NCBI GenBank assembly: GCA_015501075.1
Contig: JADNYJ010000035.1
Span: forward strand, 124,001-188,000
Direction: 5' to 3'
Length of the DNA: 64,000 nt
Source: Gymnopilus junonius
Taxonomy: Eukaryota; Basidiomycota; Agaricomycetes; Agaricales; Galerinaceae
Positions 35,736 through 47,247 of the stretch are shown piece after piece (the first letter of the stretch is position 1; every line of letters starts with the position of its first letter). Made by a program: the position numbers and the translations under genes. Under the pieces are notes generated by a model. It made no database searches, had not been told where the DNA came from, and saw nothing but the letters and a program-made list of their open reading frames with translations.

Positions 35736-36280
35736 TTACAGCTTCTGCCACTTCCCCCTTTCCTTTCTCAACCGTGCTTGGTCCGTTGTAAACCCGTTGT
35801 CAGTGCGCGTTCTAAGCATCTCTTCCTCTTCCGTAGCAGCCTGAGCTTCCCGAAGACGTTCCTCGAACTCCATCCTCTCCTTCTCTCGCTTCAACTCCTT
35901 GGAGAGATCGATTTCCTCTACAGCAGCTATCGAGTCTTCCTTGCCAAAATTGTCCTTTACCCATTCCTGACCCCATGTCGAGCCCATAAGCAAGGCAACC
36001 ACCGTTGCACCCTGGAGTCCCACCCTAGCACGCAGCCAGTAGTTCATCTGTTTGGATTTACCGGTTCTTAATTTGACGGCAGCCATGATGAGAGCGCCGC
36101 ATGTGGCCACGCATCCTATACAAGACAAGTACGTGTTAGATAGTCATTCCCGAAAGGCAAGAGAATCCGCAACGTACCAATCGGAACCCATGGGTTTTCT
36201 TTGAATTTTCGAGAGAACTTTTCAGTCCATGTCTCGAGAGGGTCCTGGTAGGGTCGACTAGAAGCTCCCGATTGGCTCAT
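35736..36280 (-). CDS. RCF1: respiratory supercomplex factor 1 (HIG1 domain)
   Basis: Mitochondrial inner-membrane protein that helps join complexes III and IV into supercomplexes. Two exons: from ATG 36280 (MSQSGASSRPYQDPLETWTE, KFSRKFKENPWVPIG), an intron starting GTACGT, then CVATCGALIMAAVKLRTGKS, QMNYWLRARVGLQGATVVAL and LMGSTWGQEW (the two HIG1 helices with the RxxYWxRARVxxQG signature), and a charged C-terminal coiled coil (KELKREKERMEFEERLREAQ) to stop 35736-35738. About 160 aa, the usual length for fungal Rcf1. An upstream ATG at 36361 in the same frame would add 27 residues. I chose the internal ATG because family members begin shortly before the PYxxPLETW segment. Confidence 0.93.
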
Positions 36281-36850
36281 TATCCTCTCCTTGGGCGGCT
36301 GCCTTAAGGGAGATCTGTTAGAAATTGTCGAATCTGAATGTAGAAGCCTGTCGTTGAACAATCTCGGAGGTTGCCCGGCAGAATAACAGCAAGATCCCTG
36401 AGGTGAGTCGTCTACAGTCAGGACTCTGAGAGCCAGTGAGCACGGTGGAGGTCAGGGACCAAGTTGTGAGATTCCGCCTAGACCTTTCCGGGCCGAGTGC
36501 TCGTACAAATTTTCTTAATGATTTTCAGTTTCGAATTACCAATTCGCATCATCACATCTCAATGAAGCAACCTCAAATCTAAGGACGTTATCAAACAAGC
36601 AAATCTTTCCAATGGCAGGTTGTTGTACAGCTACGCTTAAATTGTAAAAACGTTCTCCCGACTAAAAGTTGTTCTTGGCGGAGTCATCGCTGATCAGGCG
36701 ATATTGCGATGCCCTCCATTACTTAAAGGTGTTCGTCCAAGTCTGAGGACGTGCAGGGTTTAAATATGTAGAGGCGCAATTTTGCGGGGTATCTCTTCGC
36801 AGGTATCTTCTTCAAAGTCCAGGAAAGAGAGCGACTGTCTCTCGTGACGT
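36281..36850. other. intergenic, RCF1 promoter side
   Basis: Spacer between RCF1 and the 3' end of URM1, both on the minus strand. No ORF of note and no recognised motif. Confidence 0.4.
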
Positions 36851-37260
36851 TCAACCTCCATGCAAGGTAGAGATGAACACAACCTCATCCCCATCTTTCA
36901 ACCGATATTCTCCTTCACCCTCAAGTTCCCAGTCGGTATCATTGATCAAGACCAAGATCCCAGGTCGCCTGTACACAAAGCTCGTCAATCCTAACCGCAA
37001 ACAGATTTCTTTTTCCAGTCCACTCACACAGTATCTTTTTCCATAAACAATTCCACCCGCTCCTTCAGCATATTATCTCGCATATGATGTATGAGGTAGT
37101 CCACATCCACCGGTTTCGTCTCTTTGGTCGAAAGGTTCTCTGCATCCGTAGAGTTGTCCTTTGGGACTAGCGACGGAACATCGATGCGGTACGATCGCTT
37201 GTTATCGAATAGCAGTTCGAGTCCACCGCCGAATTCTATTCTGAGAGATATGGTGGACAT
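36851..37260 (-). CDS. URM1: ubiquitin-related modifier 1
   Basis: Sulfur-carrier and ubiquitin-like protein used for tRNA wobble uridine thiolation and protein urmylation. Exon 1 from ATG 37260: [20 protein letters not shown], a central insert, [20 protein letters not shown] and EKDT. The intron begins GTGAGT near 37018 and ends TACAG. Exon 2 gives [20 protein letters not shown] and [18 protein letters not shown], with stop 36851-36853. The C-terminal Gly-Gly needed for thiocarboxylate formation is the last thing encoded. The insert between the first beta strands and the helix ([20 protein letters not shown]) makes it a little longer than yeast Urm1, as in other basidiomycetes. Frame intact. 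Divergent from the esterase gene. Confidence 0.96.
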
Positions 37261-37727
37261 TGTATTGGAAGGAGGAAGATGGAATAGGGCAAGAGCAAGT
37301 TGAGCTGCAGATCTCAGATAAGATCTACCTGTCACTCGGGATGCCCCGAATGTCATGTGACTGTCGGAAGGAAATCCGCGATAAGATAAGCGCCCGTTTA
37401 AGTTCGTCGTCGTTTACTTACTTACAATTTTTACAGCTGTGCTAGCTAAAGGAATCGGGCGACAGAGCTGAACTCCTTGGGTCCCACAAGAAGCTATCGG
37501 GATTATTAACTCCCATGTGCTACAGTGCTTCCGAAATGGACGTACTTGGCACTTGAAGCACATCATCGGCTTGTCATCAGCCCAAGATATTTGTTAGAGA
37601 TCTACGCGGGATTGATGGGCGCAGCATTCGGCTCCATCTCCTTCTTCAAGTCTAGCAAGTGACTCAAACCTTACTATTTATCTATATATTCTTACATAAG
37701 ACAACGATAGATACCCTTAAACTGACG
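37261..37727. other. intergenic, divergent promoters of URM1 and esterase
   Basis: 467 bp between divergent starts. A TATATA-like tract (37681-37690) lies about 40 bp before the esterase ATG. No other element was identified. Confidence 0.4.
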
Positions 37728-39071
37728 ATGAGCACAACGCGCCTTTCGGCCTCCTCCATTCCTTATGTAAGGTTAGGGCGATGGCTAGCAGGCAAATCAG
37801 GATCTCTGTATGCTTCATGGTCAAGTGCATCTCTGTCATTTCTCTTCACTGGATCGAAGCTTTCTCTCTCTATTGGCTCCAACACTGAAAGGAAAGACAA
37901 AGCAAATGGTGGGACTCACATGATCGCGGTTCTCGCTGGTGCAACGGAGGAAGCTGCTCTGCTGAAGCCGGAAAACTGGAGGACCTTCGATCCTGAGCCT
38001 TCTTCCCTTATCACTTTTTTTGATGGCACCTTACGACAGGAAAAGACTTATGTTCGAATCATGTTAATCGATTGGGCTTCCACGTTCGAATTGGACGCCT
38101 TTATTATCGACGATGTGAGTTGTTCCGAAATCCAGCTATACAGCCAACCTCTGAATGCATCCTCCTCTTCGTGATAAAGACAGCGTCCATCGAGTCAGTG
38201 TCTTCAGGGGAAAAAAGAAGAAACTAGAGATACTTGTCGTTGGCGACTCCATTTCTTCCTGTCTCGCTGTACCTGTGGAAGAAGGCGGTGAACCTGTTCC
38301 TTTTGGAATTTTAAATGCATTCCATTCCGTCGCTCAGAGGGTGCTTCGCGAAGATCCGTCATACGATCTCAAAGTTGACCTGGAATTAGTTGCTTATCCT
38401 GGTTACAATTTAGTTCACCCGACAGAGGGTGAAAGAGGCGACGGATATCGTAATGGCATGGAAGAGGCGTTCTTCTGGGCAAGTCGACATCTGTTTTAAC
38501 TCTCCTTTCTACGTGATACTTAGTACCTACATCTAGGACTCCCCTTGGAGCAAAGAGCGTTTGATTGGCGTTCCCACATTCTCTCCAATAGCGGTGCTCA
38601 TTGAGTTAGGTCAGTCGGTCGTCCAGGTACCTTAGGCAGCGAAAAGTAATTCGAGGCGACGTTACAGGTACCAATGACCAATTCTTTGGATTTTCGAAAG
38701 ATCGATTCGGTGCGGCATTGGTGAATCTTGTCCAGTCATTGAAGAAGTGGCATCAGGATTCCATCCGTTACGTTTGGCTTGTAGTGAGTCTTACCACAGC
38801 GCTCAGTTTGAAAACCAATTCATTGAACCGCAAGCCCCCTTTCCCCGACTCTGATACTGAAAACAGGGAGCTTAATGACTCCATGCCCAGCTATGTCACC
38901 TTGCTCGAGTCCAAGTTCGGAGACGGGATAGCCTTCAAGGTGTGCGACTTGGCGGAAGGCTTGACAACGGCCAATACAGTTGACGGAGTTCATCCTCCTT
39001 TGGCCGTCCATAACGACCTCGGAAGGAAGTTGGCTGCTTTCATAGCCAGTAATCTTACCACTGCAAATTGA
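37728..39071 (+). CDS. SGNH/GDSL esterase with CE2-like N-terminal domain
   Basis: Two-part layout typical of carbohydrate-esterase family 2-like proteins: an N-terminal beta-rich domain (VRLGRWLAGKSGSLYASWSS, SLSFLFTGSKLSLSIGSN) and a C-terminal SGNH hydrolase with LEILVVGDSISS (nucleophile Ser), VAYPGYNL (block II Gly), LGTNDQFFGF (block III Asn) and DGVHPPLAVHNDLGRKL (catalytic Asp and His). Introns: about 38116-38171, 38479-38536 (GC donor, GCAAGT..CTAG), about 38617-38668 and a short one near 38781. Stop TGA 39069-39071. The phase of the first intron junction does not match by one base, so a base error or an unseen splice choice exists there. No signal peptide is evident. The substrate is unknown; acetyl-carbohydrate deacetylation is a family-level guess. 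Confidence 0.82.
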
Positions 39072-39276
39072 CAGGTTATGGCAAAGAAGAATCACGATTG
39101 TACATTGTAATTGTTTCACAAATCAAATAAATTTTACAAATAAATGAAGAGAGCTTGAAATAGGATCCAATTGCCATTACTAGCCATGTGGCAGCGGCTT
39201 CAGAAAATGGCATATCAAGCGCGTCAGAATCCGAGAGAAGACCAGCAGCTCCAGATGGTGTCATCGAAACGGCAGC

Positions 39277-41849
39277 CTAGTTCAGAACCAAATCGAGGGA
39301 TATGCAAGAGTGAGAAAAACCTGGTGTAAATTCGGAATGGATCAAAATAGGGAAGAAGAGAAAGAAGCGCACCAAGAAATAGAGAATTACAGCCGGGAGA
39401 TGAGGACATAGTGACATGATCGAAGACATCAAACTTGTAAAGGCCAGTTGAGTGCATAAACTGTCAGTACTGGGCGCCAAGGACGTGGACTCTCGACTTT
39501 CCTGTCTCCGCCCACAGTGATTGCCTGATGGTCTTGCATAAGGCTTGAAATGATCAACAGTTACATCTAGACAGCAATACTTCGCTTTGGTGTTGCGAGA
39601 AGCGTCATTCTGATCGCTTTCGGCGGACCTTCTGATGATAAGGTCAATGTCATATCCCTCGTTCCTAGACATGACGACGATGGGGTCGTATTTGGAACAA
39701 ATGATTTGATTTGAATGAATGGCCTGCTTCTCTCGGTCAATAATGCTCATTGAATAAAAAGGTATTGTTTACAGGCTTTACCTCATCTGAGGTCCTTACG
39801 ATACTCTCTAGGACCTCGAAGTCAAAGCTAGCTATTTGGCCGTCGCGAGATCTAGAGCCAGGACTATGGTTGACAGTTAGCTTGATTTTCTTTCCTCTAG
39901 CAAGAGCTGACAAGGTGTTGAAAAGTCGGGGATTATCCTCGCCAATAACGACAAGAAATTTTCTCTTTCCTTCAGTAAATCTGGGATTAGCGGCCACCAG
40001 TATAGAAAGAATCTCAAGCGGACCTTCAGCTTTCACTGACTCTCGAAGTTTGGCCTTTCTCGGTAGGTGCTGTACTGCATTATCTACGGGAGGGTGAGAC
40101 CCAATTTTTAAAATAAAACGAGAAAAGCGTACCTTGTGTCGTTACAGTTTGGATCATGATGTCCTTCGTGCGAGGAAGAACATCTTCTTCGTCAGAGTCC
40201 TCGCGTTGGACGTCCTGTACAGGCTCTGTGGTTCATTATAAATTAAGTTCGGCTTACAGGAGAAAAACCCTTGAAAGCTGCTTATACCTTTATCGACAAC
40301 GGGACAATCATTGATTTGAGAAACACCGAACCGAGAGTTTGATATGGCTTCTTCCTTTACTCTAGTGTCCCTTAATATGGACGGAAGTGATGGGCTAAGC
40401 ATCGGATCGTCCGCTGCCATGGCATGTTCATTCAAGTCGTCGGGAGAAATAGGCGTTGACAAAGGTACTTCTTTACAGAGAGTTACACCTCGACGAGAAA
40501 GGCTAGGACTTGCAGAAGAAGGTCGAAAAAAGCACTCGGAAGACGCTAATATTGGCACTAAGCAGGTGAACTCATCGACTTGGAAGGGCGGGCCGTCTGC
40601 GAGATAATCCGTGATGACCTTTCCTACGACCGATTCATCAACTTTCGGTGAGACGTCCATGGCTGCCATATGTGTACATGTATTCAGTGAGAGTGGTGTG
40701 GTGGCTGTAATCGAGTTTCCTGCAGCTAGAAATGGAGCGATCGACATAGGAGTGGATGGAGGCGTTTCAAACGCCCCGCCCACTGGCACGATGTTGTCAA
40801 GGTGGAGGCCTGCCAGAAGGTCGCTGAGGGAAGCAATAGCTGTTTCCTCTGAGAGGGTGATCTCCATTCTATTTGCGCCACCCGTACCTATGAAAGCAAG
40901 AGTAAGATTCTAACAATAAAATAAAACATGGAGTACACCACTCACCATGCTGTTCATGCTTTAGTTCAGAAGCTGGCCCTTCCAAAACATCTTCTTGGAG
41001 GATTTGAGGCGCAGAGCAGAAGGTGTGCCCGCCTTGACTATTATCGGTGTCGCCAAATATAGAAACAGGAGGTTGGCGGCCCATATCTCCGTACAAGTCC
41101 AAGGGTTCCTGCGATTGAGCGTTTACAACAGCGCAGTCCGTCAGGGTGAGCTGGCGGAGCGAATTTTCCAAGTTTCGCATTGGATCCGTTTGCAGCTCCA
41201 GATGTTCCTCACTCCGCGTGTCCTCAAAAGGACCTTTAGATTGCAAACCACGTTGAATATATGCGTCGACAGACTGGAGTCCAAGCAGGTTTCGGAAATG
41301 GTCTGTGGCCGGTATTGCCTCCTGTCGGGCTGTAAATGTTAATTCATGGAGCTGAAGATCTGTGGAGGACTTCGGAAAGGCGGATCGAGACCCAACCCGA
41401 AAGTGATGCCTCGTAGTTCGATGGTCCTGCAGTCGAACATCCTCATGGATCCTAAGGTCTAGTGGTCGAAGGTTTCGGAGGGGAGATACAGTTTGATCGT
41501 TGTCGATGATCTCGAAGTCTGCACGAGGTTTTGCATTGGGCGAAATCTGAGGCGGCGAACTTGGTGGGGTAAGAAGCAAGGTTCGCACCCCGCTCTTAGG
41601 GCCGTCGTAGGAAACGCTCTCAGAGCCAATTTCGACGTTTGCGTTGTCTAGATTGACGGCACTGAATGCTTCGCTTGTTTTCGGCGGGAAGGATGCCACG
41701 AGAATTGCTAATTCCTGCATCTGAACTCGGGATTGGAAAACACGTTGGAGGGGTAGTAATGTCCCGTGATAGTGCGATATCGCTTGAGTTACAATAACGC
41801 CTTTGATACTTTGCGACGAAATTTTGACTAATAGGCCACAGGGAAGCAA
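39277..41849 (-). CDS. large hypothetical protein, mostly disordered
   Basis: Exons in phase on the minus strand: 41849 to about 40946 (MLPCGLLVKISSQSIKGVIV and onward, with PP-rich LLTPPSSPPQISPN), then from about 40889 (TGGANRMEITLSEETAIASL) to about 40290, a small exon near 40230-40135 (acidic EPVQDVQREDSDEEDVLP), about 40083-39790 (KFLVVIGEDNPRLFNTLSAL, RGKKIKLTVNHSPGSRSRDG), and from about 39720 (AIHSNQIICSKYDPIVVMSR, DIDLIIRRSAE). The last third looks folded: two blocks with alternating strands and helices. The first two thirds are low-complexity, with TPP/SPP motifs that may be kinase sites. I do not recognise the family. The 3' end is uncertain; a further exon down to 39076 is possible. 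Convergent with the esterase. Confidence 0.6.
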
Positions 41850-41918
41850 AGGAATTCTTGTCCTACGTTAGTGCGTCCGAGCCACGGAAGTGTGCAGGAT
41901 GGTTTACCAATATTCCTT

Positions 41919-42199
41919 CATCAGCAATTTGGCAAAAAAGTTTCCGGTTTTAGGTGGTTTTTGGCGGTTTTTCGGTTTCCTGGAACCTAGAAACCTCGGC
42001 AGGACAAATTCTCTAGAAAAATGGCTATATATGGATTAGTTTGCATCAAACGGATCAGTTGTGCCTCGGCAGGTTTCCTGAAAAAAGGACATAGGTTCCC
42101 AAGTTTTGAAAAATGACGTGGTTTCGGTGATTTTGGTGGGGGTTTTGGGGTTTTCCGGTTGCCGAAACCCGAAAAAACTAAAATGCTTAATTGCTGATG
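41919..42199. mobile_element. MITE-like element A (281 bp, CATCAGCAATT termini)
   Basis: Starts CATCAGCAATT (41919-41929) and ends with its exact reverse complement AATTGCTGATG (42189-42199). The inside is rich in GGTTTTTGGCGG- and GGTTTTCCGG-like tracts and their complements, and carries no gene. The flanks show TT on both sides of the element (CCTT before, TTCT after), compatible with a 2-bp target duplication but too short to prove it. The terminal eight bases CATCAGCA are shared with element B at 52196-52499. Non-autonomous: no transposase is present. Confidence 0.65.
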
Positions 42200-42651
42200 T
42201 TCTTGATGGTCAATCAACGATCGTAATAGAGTGTCATGCATTCATAGATTAGAAAGGGTGTCTGCAATATATATAAGTGTGTCATTCATCATGGAATAGG
42301 CTGTGAACTGATTTTTATGCACGGAGGGTCGCGGAACGAATCTTCCGTAAATACCTTCCTCAACGACAACATCTTGAAGTTATCCGTTGAAAGCAGCGTG
42401 AAACCGACTTCAAAAAAAAATTGGTAAAGCAATTCAGTTCTTTAACACTGTAAAATAGTTACCGGAGAATAAATTCACGGTCTAAACTTTAAAGGATTAG
42501 TCCGACTTCAAACGCCTCGCTCACGCAGCGGCAACACCCGGCTATAAATCACCTGGTTGTAAAGTCTTCTAAAAATAGTTCAAGTCCATGGCAAATAAAG
42601 CCACATAAATGAATTTCCATGACATGCTGAATTTGTTTTCCTTATCTTCAA
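42200..42651. other. intergenic, no recognised gene
   Basis: AT-rich spacer to the right of MITE-like element A. The presumed promoter of the next hypothetical gene; no motif recognised. Confidence 0.4.
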
Positions 42652-43812
42652 ATGATCCGAACTCCTCAAAACACGCAGCTTGAGAAATATGACGACGTTG
42701 ACTTCACTGTCCATGAATATAGCAACACTTCATCCAGTGTGCGATCCGAGCAGAACGCGGTTTTACGAAATGGCTACAACACGATTAAGGCTGCTACTGC
42801 TAAAGTAACAGAATGGAAGTTTCCAACAGCTGTTATCAGGCACGTAGGACATCAGTCTCGTGAGTTTGCATTTGGTTATCATTTGTCTTTTATTTACCCC
42901 CTAGGCAAATTCAAGGAAGTAGCTATATGTTCGGTGGCATTCCTCCTGTTATTATATCTGAGAAGGAACGTGTAGATGAGTTGAAAGAGTGGGGTTCTCC
43001 GGTTTCAAAAGACGAAATTGTTCGTCTAGGTGACTTGGAAGATTTTGTTACCTCAAACTTGCTTTATATTGGTCAGGAGAGCAACAGCCCTCCAGCTGAA
43101 CCGGAACCTAAGACGAGAAAGCTCAACTATAGCTCTCTATATCACGTTATTCCCCAGGTATGCTTTAGTCTTTATCATTGATTATCACTGAATTTACTGG
43201 GTAAGCTAGCCTCACATTCATCCTTCTCCATACACGGCTTCAGACAGTCCTCCCAAAGTAAAGCCATTCAAGAAGAACGAGCCAATATTCATTGCCCCGT
43301 ATACTATGCTCCCTACATCTGATGTCCGCTTAGGATGGTTGATCCCCATTCGTGGCACCTTCAGTTGGGATCATTGTACAAATGCGGAGCTCCTCGATTC
43401 CTCTAGCGACCTGCGTTGCCCTCCTGGTTCCGGTTCTCTCAATTGCGTCTCGTGGACTGAAGATTCTCTACTAAAGTTTTGGGACTTCCTATTGAGCTTG
43501 CGAAAGATTGGTTCACTGGGGTCATTGGGCGTTTCATTTCACCTCGCAAGAAGCAAGGACCCTCCTCCCGCGTCATCTGTCAGCACTTCCAGAGGTGCGG
43601 CAGAGACCTCTCTGTACTCGTCAAGGCTCAACTTCTGTGATTACATCAAAGTTTATCACGACGCTCCAAAAGCGCTCTACGTTCGTTATGCTCTGGATAT
43701 ATGGCAGTATCAGCGGTCTTCTGAGGGCGGCCAACTTCAGAAAATCAGACTGCTTAAGGGAGCTAGACTTGCGCTATTGGACGAGGCATCGCAAGGAATT
43801 TTGACATTATGA
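42652..43812 (+). CDS. hypothetical protein (multi-exon)
   Basis: Reads as about three exons: 42652 to about 42858 (MIRTPQNTQLEKYDDVDFTV, NGYNTIKAATAKVTEWKFPT), an intron GTGAGT..CCTAG, about 42905-43155 (SYMFGGIPPVIISEKERVDE, IVRLGDLEDFVTSNLLYIGQ), an intron, then about 43246-43812 (FKKNEPIFIAPYTMLPT, LGWLIPIRGTFSWDHCTNAE, SLLKFWDFLLSLRKIGSLGS, FCDYIKVYHDAPKALYVRYA, LLKGARLALLDEASQGIL). The C-terminal part looks like a folded domain that I associate with unnamed basidiomycete proteins, but I cannot name it. The first and second exons do not join in the frame I favour (off by one), so the model needs RNA evidence. Confidence 0.5.
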
Positions 43813-44273
43813 AGAGGTCCATAACTGCTTAGCGTGTTCATCACTGTTTCCAGGCCATTTACTTGAAGTTATTGTACAGCTATTGGTCTCAAGCGTGTCT
43901 TGTTTGACATTCTTCACTTGGATCATGCGACATGACTGAGGATCTCCGTCGGATCCGGGTTCATACAAAAAGACAGAACTCAATTGACTTTCATGCTAGT
44001 TGGGGTAAAGTATTCCCACTATCCCGGATTGTCGCTGTCGCGTGCTTCCTTCCACAAACTCCAGACATCCTTTTCCATACCCCACATCGCTTGTATGAAT
44101 TCAAAAATAGATACCCGAGGCGTCCATATGCCCGCACTCCCACTCTGAGTCTGAAGGCTCCTCTTCTGCTTCTTCTGATTTCATACGACATAATCGACTC
44201 TGTCAGAAGTATATAAACCGGTCACTAGGTTCCGAATCGGAGGTCGCTTCTTGTCTTCGGTTCATCGAGTTCC
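43813..44273. other. intergenic, no recognised gene
   Basis: A 94-codon ORF at 43932-44216 has no motif. The region serves as 5' flank of the transporter gene; a TATAAA lies at about 44211-44216, some 60 bp before its ATG. Confidence 0.4.
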
Positions 44274-46941
44274 ATGGCCTCATCGCAGGAATCGTCTGCC
44301 CCTTACGAGGCGGAGAAGAGTCTATCCGAACACACCAACAAGGATGGAACCTTTCATCAGTCGGAGCTTGGCCCTAAGCCGAAGAGAAAGTACTTCTTTT
44401 CGCCGCTTGATCCTGCTTACGCGGATGCTGTTCATCGCGATGCTGAGAGCGTAGAATACACTGCAGAGGAAGAGGTATATTGTTTGGCTATCGATTACAC
44501 CATCTCGGAGCTAATTCAGTGACATAGCGGGCAGTCAGGCGCAAGATAGATAATACAGTGCTACCATTAGTGATTTGCAGGTTGTTCAACCCATTCTCTT
44601 TCGGATTGTTACTGACTCCGTTTGCTTTGATTTTAGTTACGTCTGTGGGTCTTTTCTTTTTCTGTGATGTGAATACTACTTATGAAGGAGTCCGTAATTC
44701 TACCAGTCAACCAATTTGGTGAATCAAAACCCATCTTGTCCAAGCGCGCCCGATGAATACTGACCCGGTCATCCACAGACAGGACCAACATGTACGGTTG
44801 CAATTTGACTCTCACGCCCATCATACTTCTTACCTCTTGCTGTCATACAGTGGAAACGCACATGTAATTAAGGCATTCAACGAGAACTTCGTAAGTCATA
44901 AGGAAGGTATGATTCCTATATGTGCTAGATTTTACAGCAGGGAATCACAAATAATAATAAATGGACTCTTGCCTTGAGCATTTTCTATGTCGGGTACTGT
45001 AAGCACTTTTTTTCTTTAAAATCTGGGATCCTGATACTGACGTAAAGCAGGTCTTCTGGAAATGCCTGCCAATGGTGATTAACATGGTTGGAGAGTTCAT
45101 CATCATGCTTATGCTTGTACTTCGACGACAGTTCTACAGCGCCACATCGGAGCCAACCGTTTGTGCGTGTCCTCTATTTATGCAGAAAGCCTAACACTGA
45201 GCATGACTCTGCAGCTTCTTTCTTTCGCTCACGTTTTGGGGATTAGCTTCCCTTTCAGTTGTGTATGCGAAAGGATACGGTGGTCTTTTGGTGCTGAGGT
45301 ACACAACGACGACTGCTATCTATACATGCTAAATATTAACCCATCATTTGCAGGGTTTTGATGGGTATTGGAGAAGCTGGGTATTACGCAGGAATGATCT
45401 ATTATTTGTCGTTTTGGTACCAACGGTAAGCATGTTTCGCTCGGTAAACGGCATTTACCTGACGCTCTTGACAGGCATGAGCTAGCGCTACGAATCAGGT
45501 TCGAATTTGACATGTTTCTTCGCTCTTTTATATTTTAACATTAAATTAGCCTCTGTATGACTGGGACACTTCCAGGTGCCATCGGGGTGGGTTCTCTTAC
45601 CAGATTACTATTTTCTCGATTTCTAAGTTCTGCATCTCAGGGTCTCCTTGCCTTTGGTTTGGTGCGCGCGCAGACATCGGTTCTTACAGGGTGAGTTTAC
45701 TTCATCAATTAATAAAGTGTTGGCATAAGTCAGACACCGGAATTCCATCAGATGGCAGTTCCTCTTCCTCGTTCGTCATCTTCTTTTATTATTTTTGATC
45801 GAACGACATACTAATGGCGCAAGTAGATTGAAGCCATCCCAACAATTATCATGGCCATTATGATACTATTTTTCCTTCCATCTTTCCCTTTTTCCGCGTC
45901 ATTCCTGAGCCCGAGAGAGAGGGCCATTGCACAGGCACGGTTAAATCGTGATCATAAGCCTCAGTCACACGGGGGTATGAATGGATGGCGTGGTTTTAAA
46001 GCGATAGTCTCTGACCTGAATGCTTGGTGTTTCATGCTAATTTATGCCAGCTGTAAGCTTTGGACTATTTCCTACTTGGTCAAGCCTGACATTCGCTTTA
46101 GTCAATGTCGGCGTTGCTACTGTCTCATACTTTTTGCCAACGGTAATTAAAGGACCTGGAAATGAATGACATCGAAGCTGACTTCTCCTTTGCAGCTCAT
46201 CAAAGGTCTTGGGTTCTCTGCGATTAACGCACAAGGCTTAACGGTCGCTCCCTACGTCGTTGGATGGCTCATGGTTGTTTTACAGGCATGGCATAGCGAT
46301 CGTACAAAAGACAGAGGATATCATATCATGGTGTCCTGCCTCATCTCTTTCGTTGGATATATAATCCTTGCCACGTCAGTCCAAAAGAGTGTGGGGGCGG
46401 CATATTTCGCTCTATTCCTTGTCGTGGGCGGAAACTACAGTTTATTCCCTCTAGTGATGTGGGTTAGCTTTGCTTAATTCCGAATTGTTATTGATTGATC
46501 TTGGACTGAAATAGGAGCTGGGCAGCAAATGCATTTTCGCCAACGTCAAAACGTGGTGTAGGCACCGCTTTCATCGTTTCTATCTCCAACTGTGTTTCAA
46601 TGTAAGTTGGCTCACTCCCTTATCGGCTGTCTACTTAAAATTTCGTCTAGTGCTTCTCCGCAAATCTACTTCGACCCAGAAGATTCGTTTAGGAAAGGGC
46701 ACGCAATATCAGCCGGGTACGATGTCTTGTCTACTATTATTAGCCCATGCTAATGGCCTTCGCTAGCTGCTTATTCCTTTCCTTCCTTGTGGCATTTATT
46801 TTGAGGACGAGATTATCTCATTTGAACCGAAGAAACAAGGAGAAGCTGGCAGCTATGTCTTCAGAAGAGAAAGAACACTTGGACGCTCAAGAGGAAGGAG
46901 AGATCTGGGATAACGATCCTCGTTACGTTTTCATGACTTAA
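44274..46941 (+). CDS. MFS transporter, allantoate permease (Dal5) family
   Basis: Anion:cation symporter family of the major facilitator superfamily, used by fungi for allantoate, vitamins or other organic acids. Start MASSQESSAPYEAEKSLSEH at 44274 (hydrophilic N-terminus). Characteristic blocks: AVRRKIDNTVLPLVIC before helix 1, SGNAHVIKAFNENF, NNKWTLALSIFYVGY, VLMGIGEAGYYAGMIYYLSF (helix 4), WYQRHELALRIS, GTLPGAIGGLLAFGL, a central loop SPRERAIAQARLNRD, WRGFKAIVSDLNAWCFMLIY, LIKGLGFSAINAQGLTVAPY, DRTKDRGYHIMVSCLISFVG, SWAANAFSPTSKRGVGTAFI, ASPQIYFDPEDSFRKGHAIS and the acidic C-tail DAQEEGEIWDNDPRYVFM. At least ten short introns. The region 44580-45350 (helices 1-3) is hard to splice cleanly, with GEFIIMLMLV in an unexpected frame, so the model is incomplete there. 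Confidence 0.8.
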
Positions 46942-47247
46942 ACTTTCTGTTGATATTCAATGATGTGAACTAAACCAATGACGATATCTATTTAATTAAA
47001 TCGTCCGGCGTTCCTCGAATTATCGGCCCTGAGCGCGTGCATTGAAGACAGGTCATGTTACCAAGATTAGCTCAAGCTGGAAAGTCGTATTGCTGCTCCT
47101 TTGTAAATGGTGGGAGAATTGCTCCATAATAAACATCTCTCATTTCTCACTCATCTTATATTTCAGCAGGGTATAACATGTGAGATAGCTTTGGCGTGGG
47201 GAAGATCGATTCCAACCTCTTTCTTCAATACCACGACTAGGTGCTCG

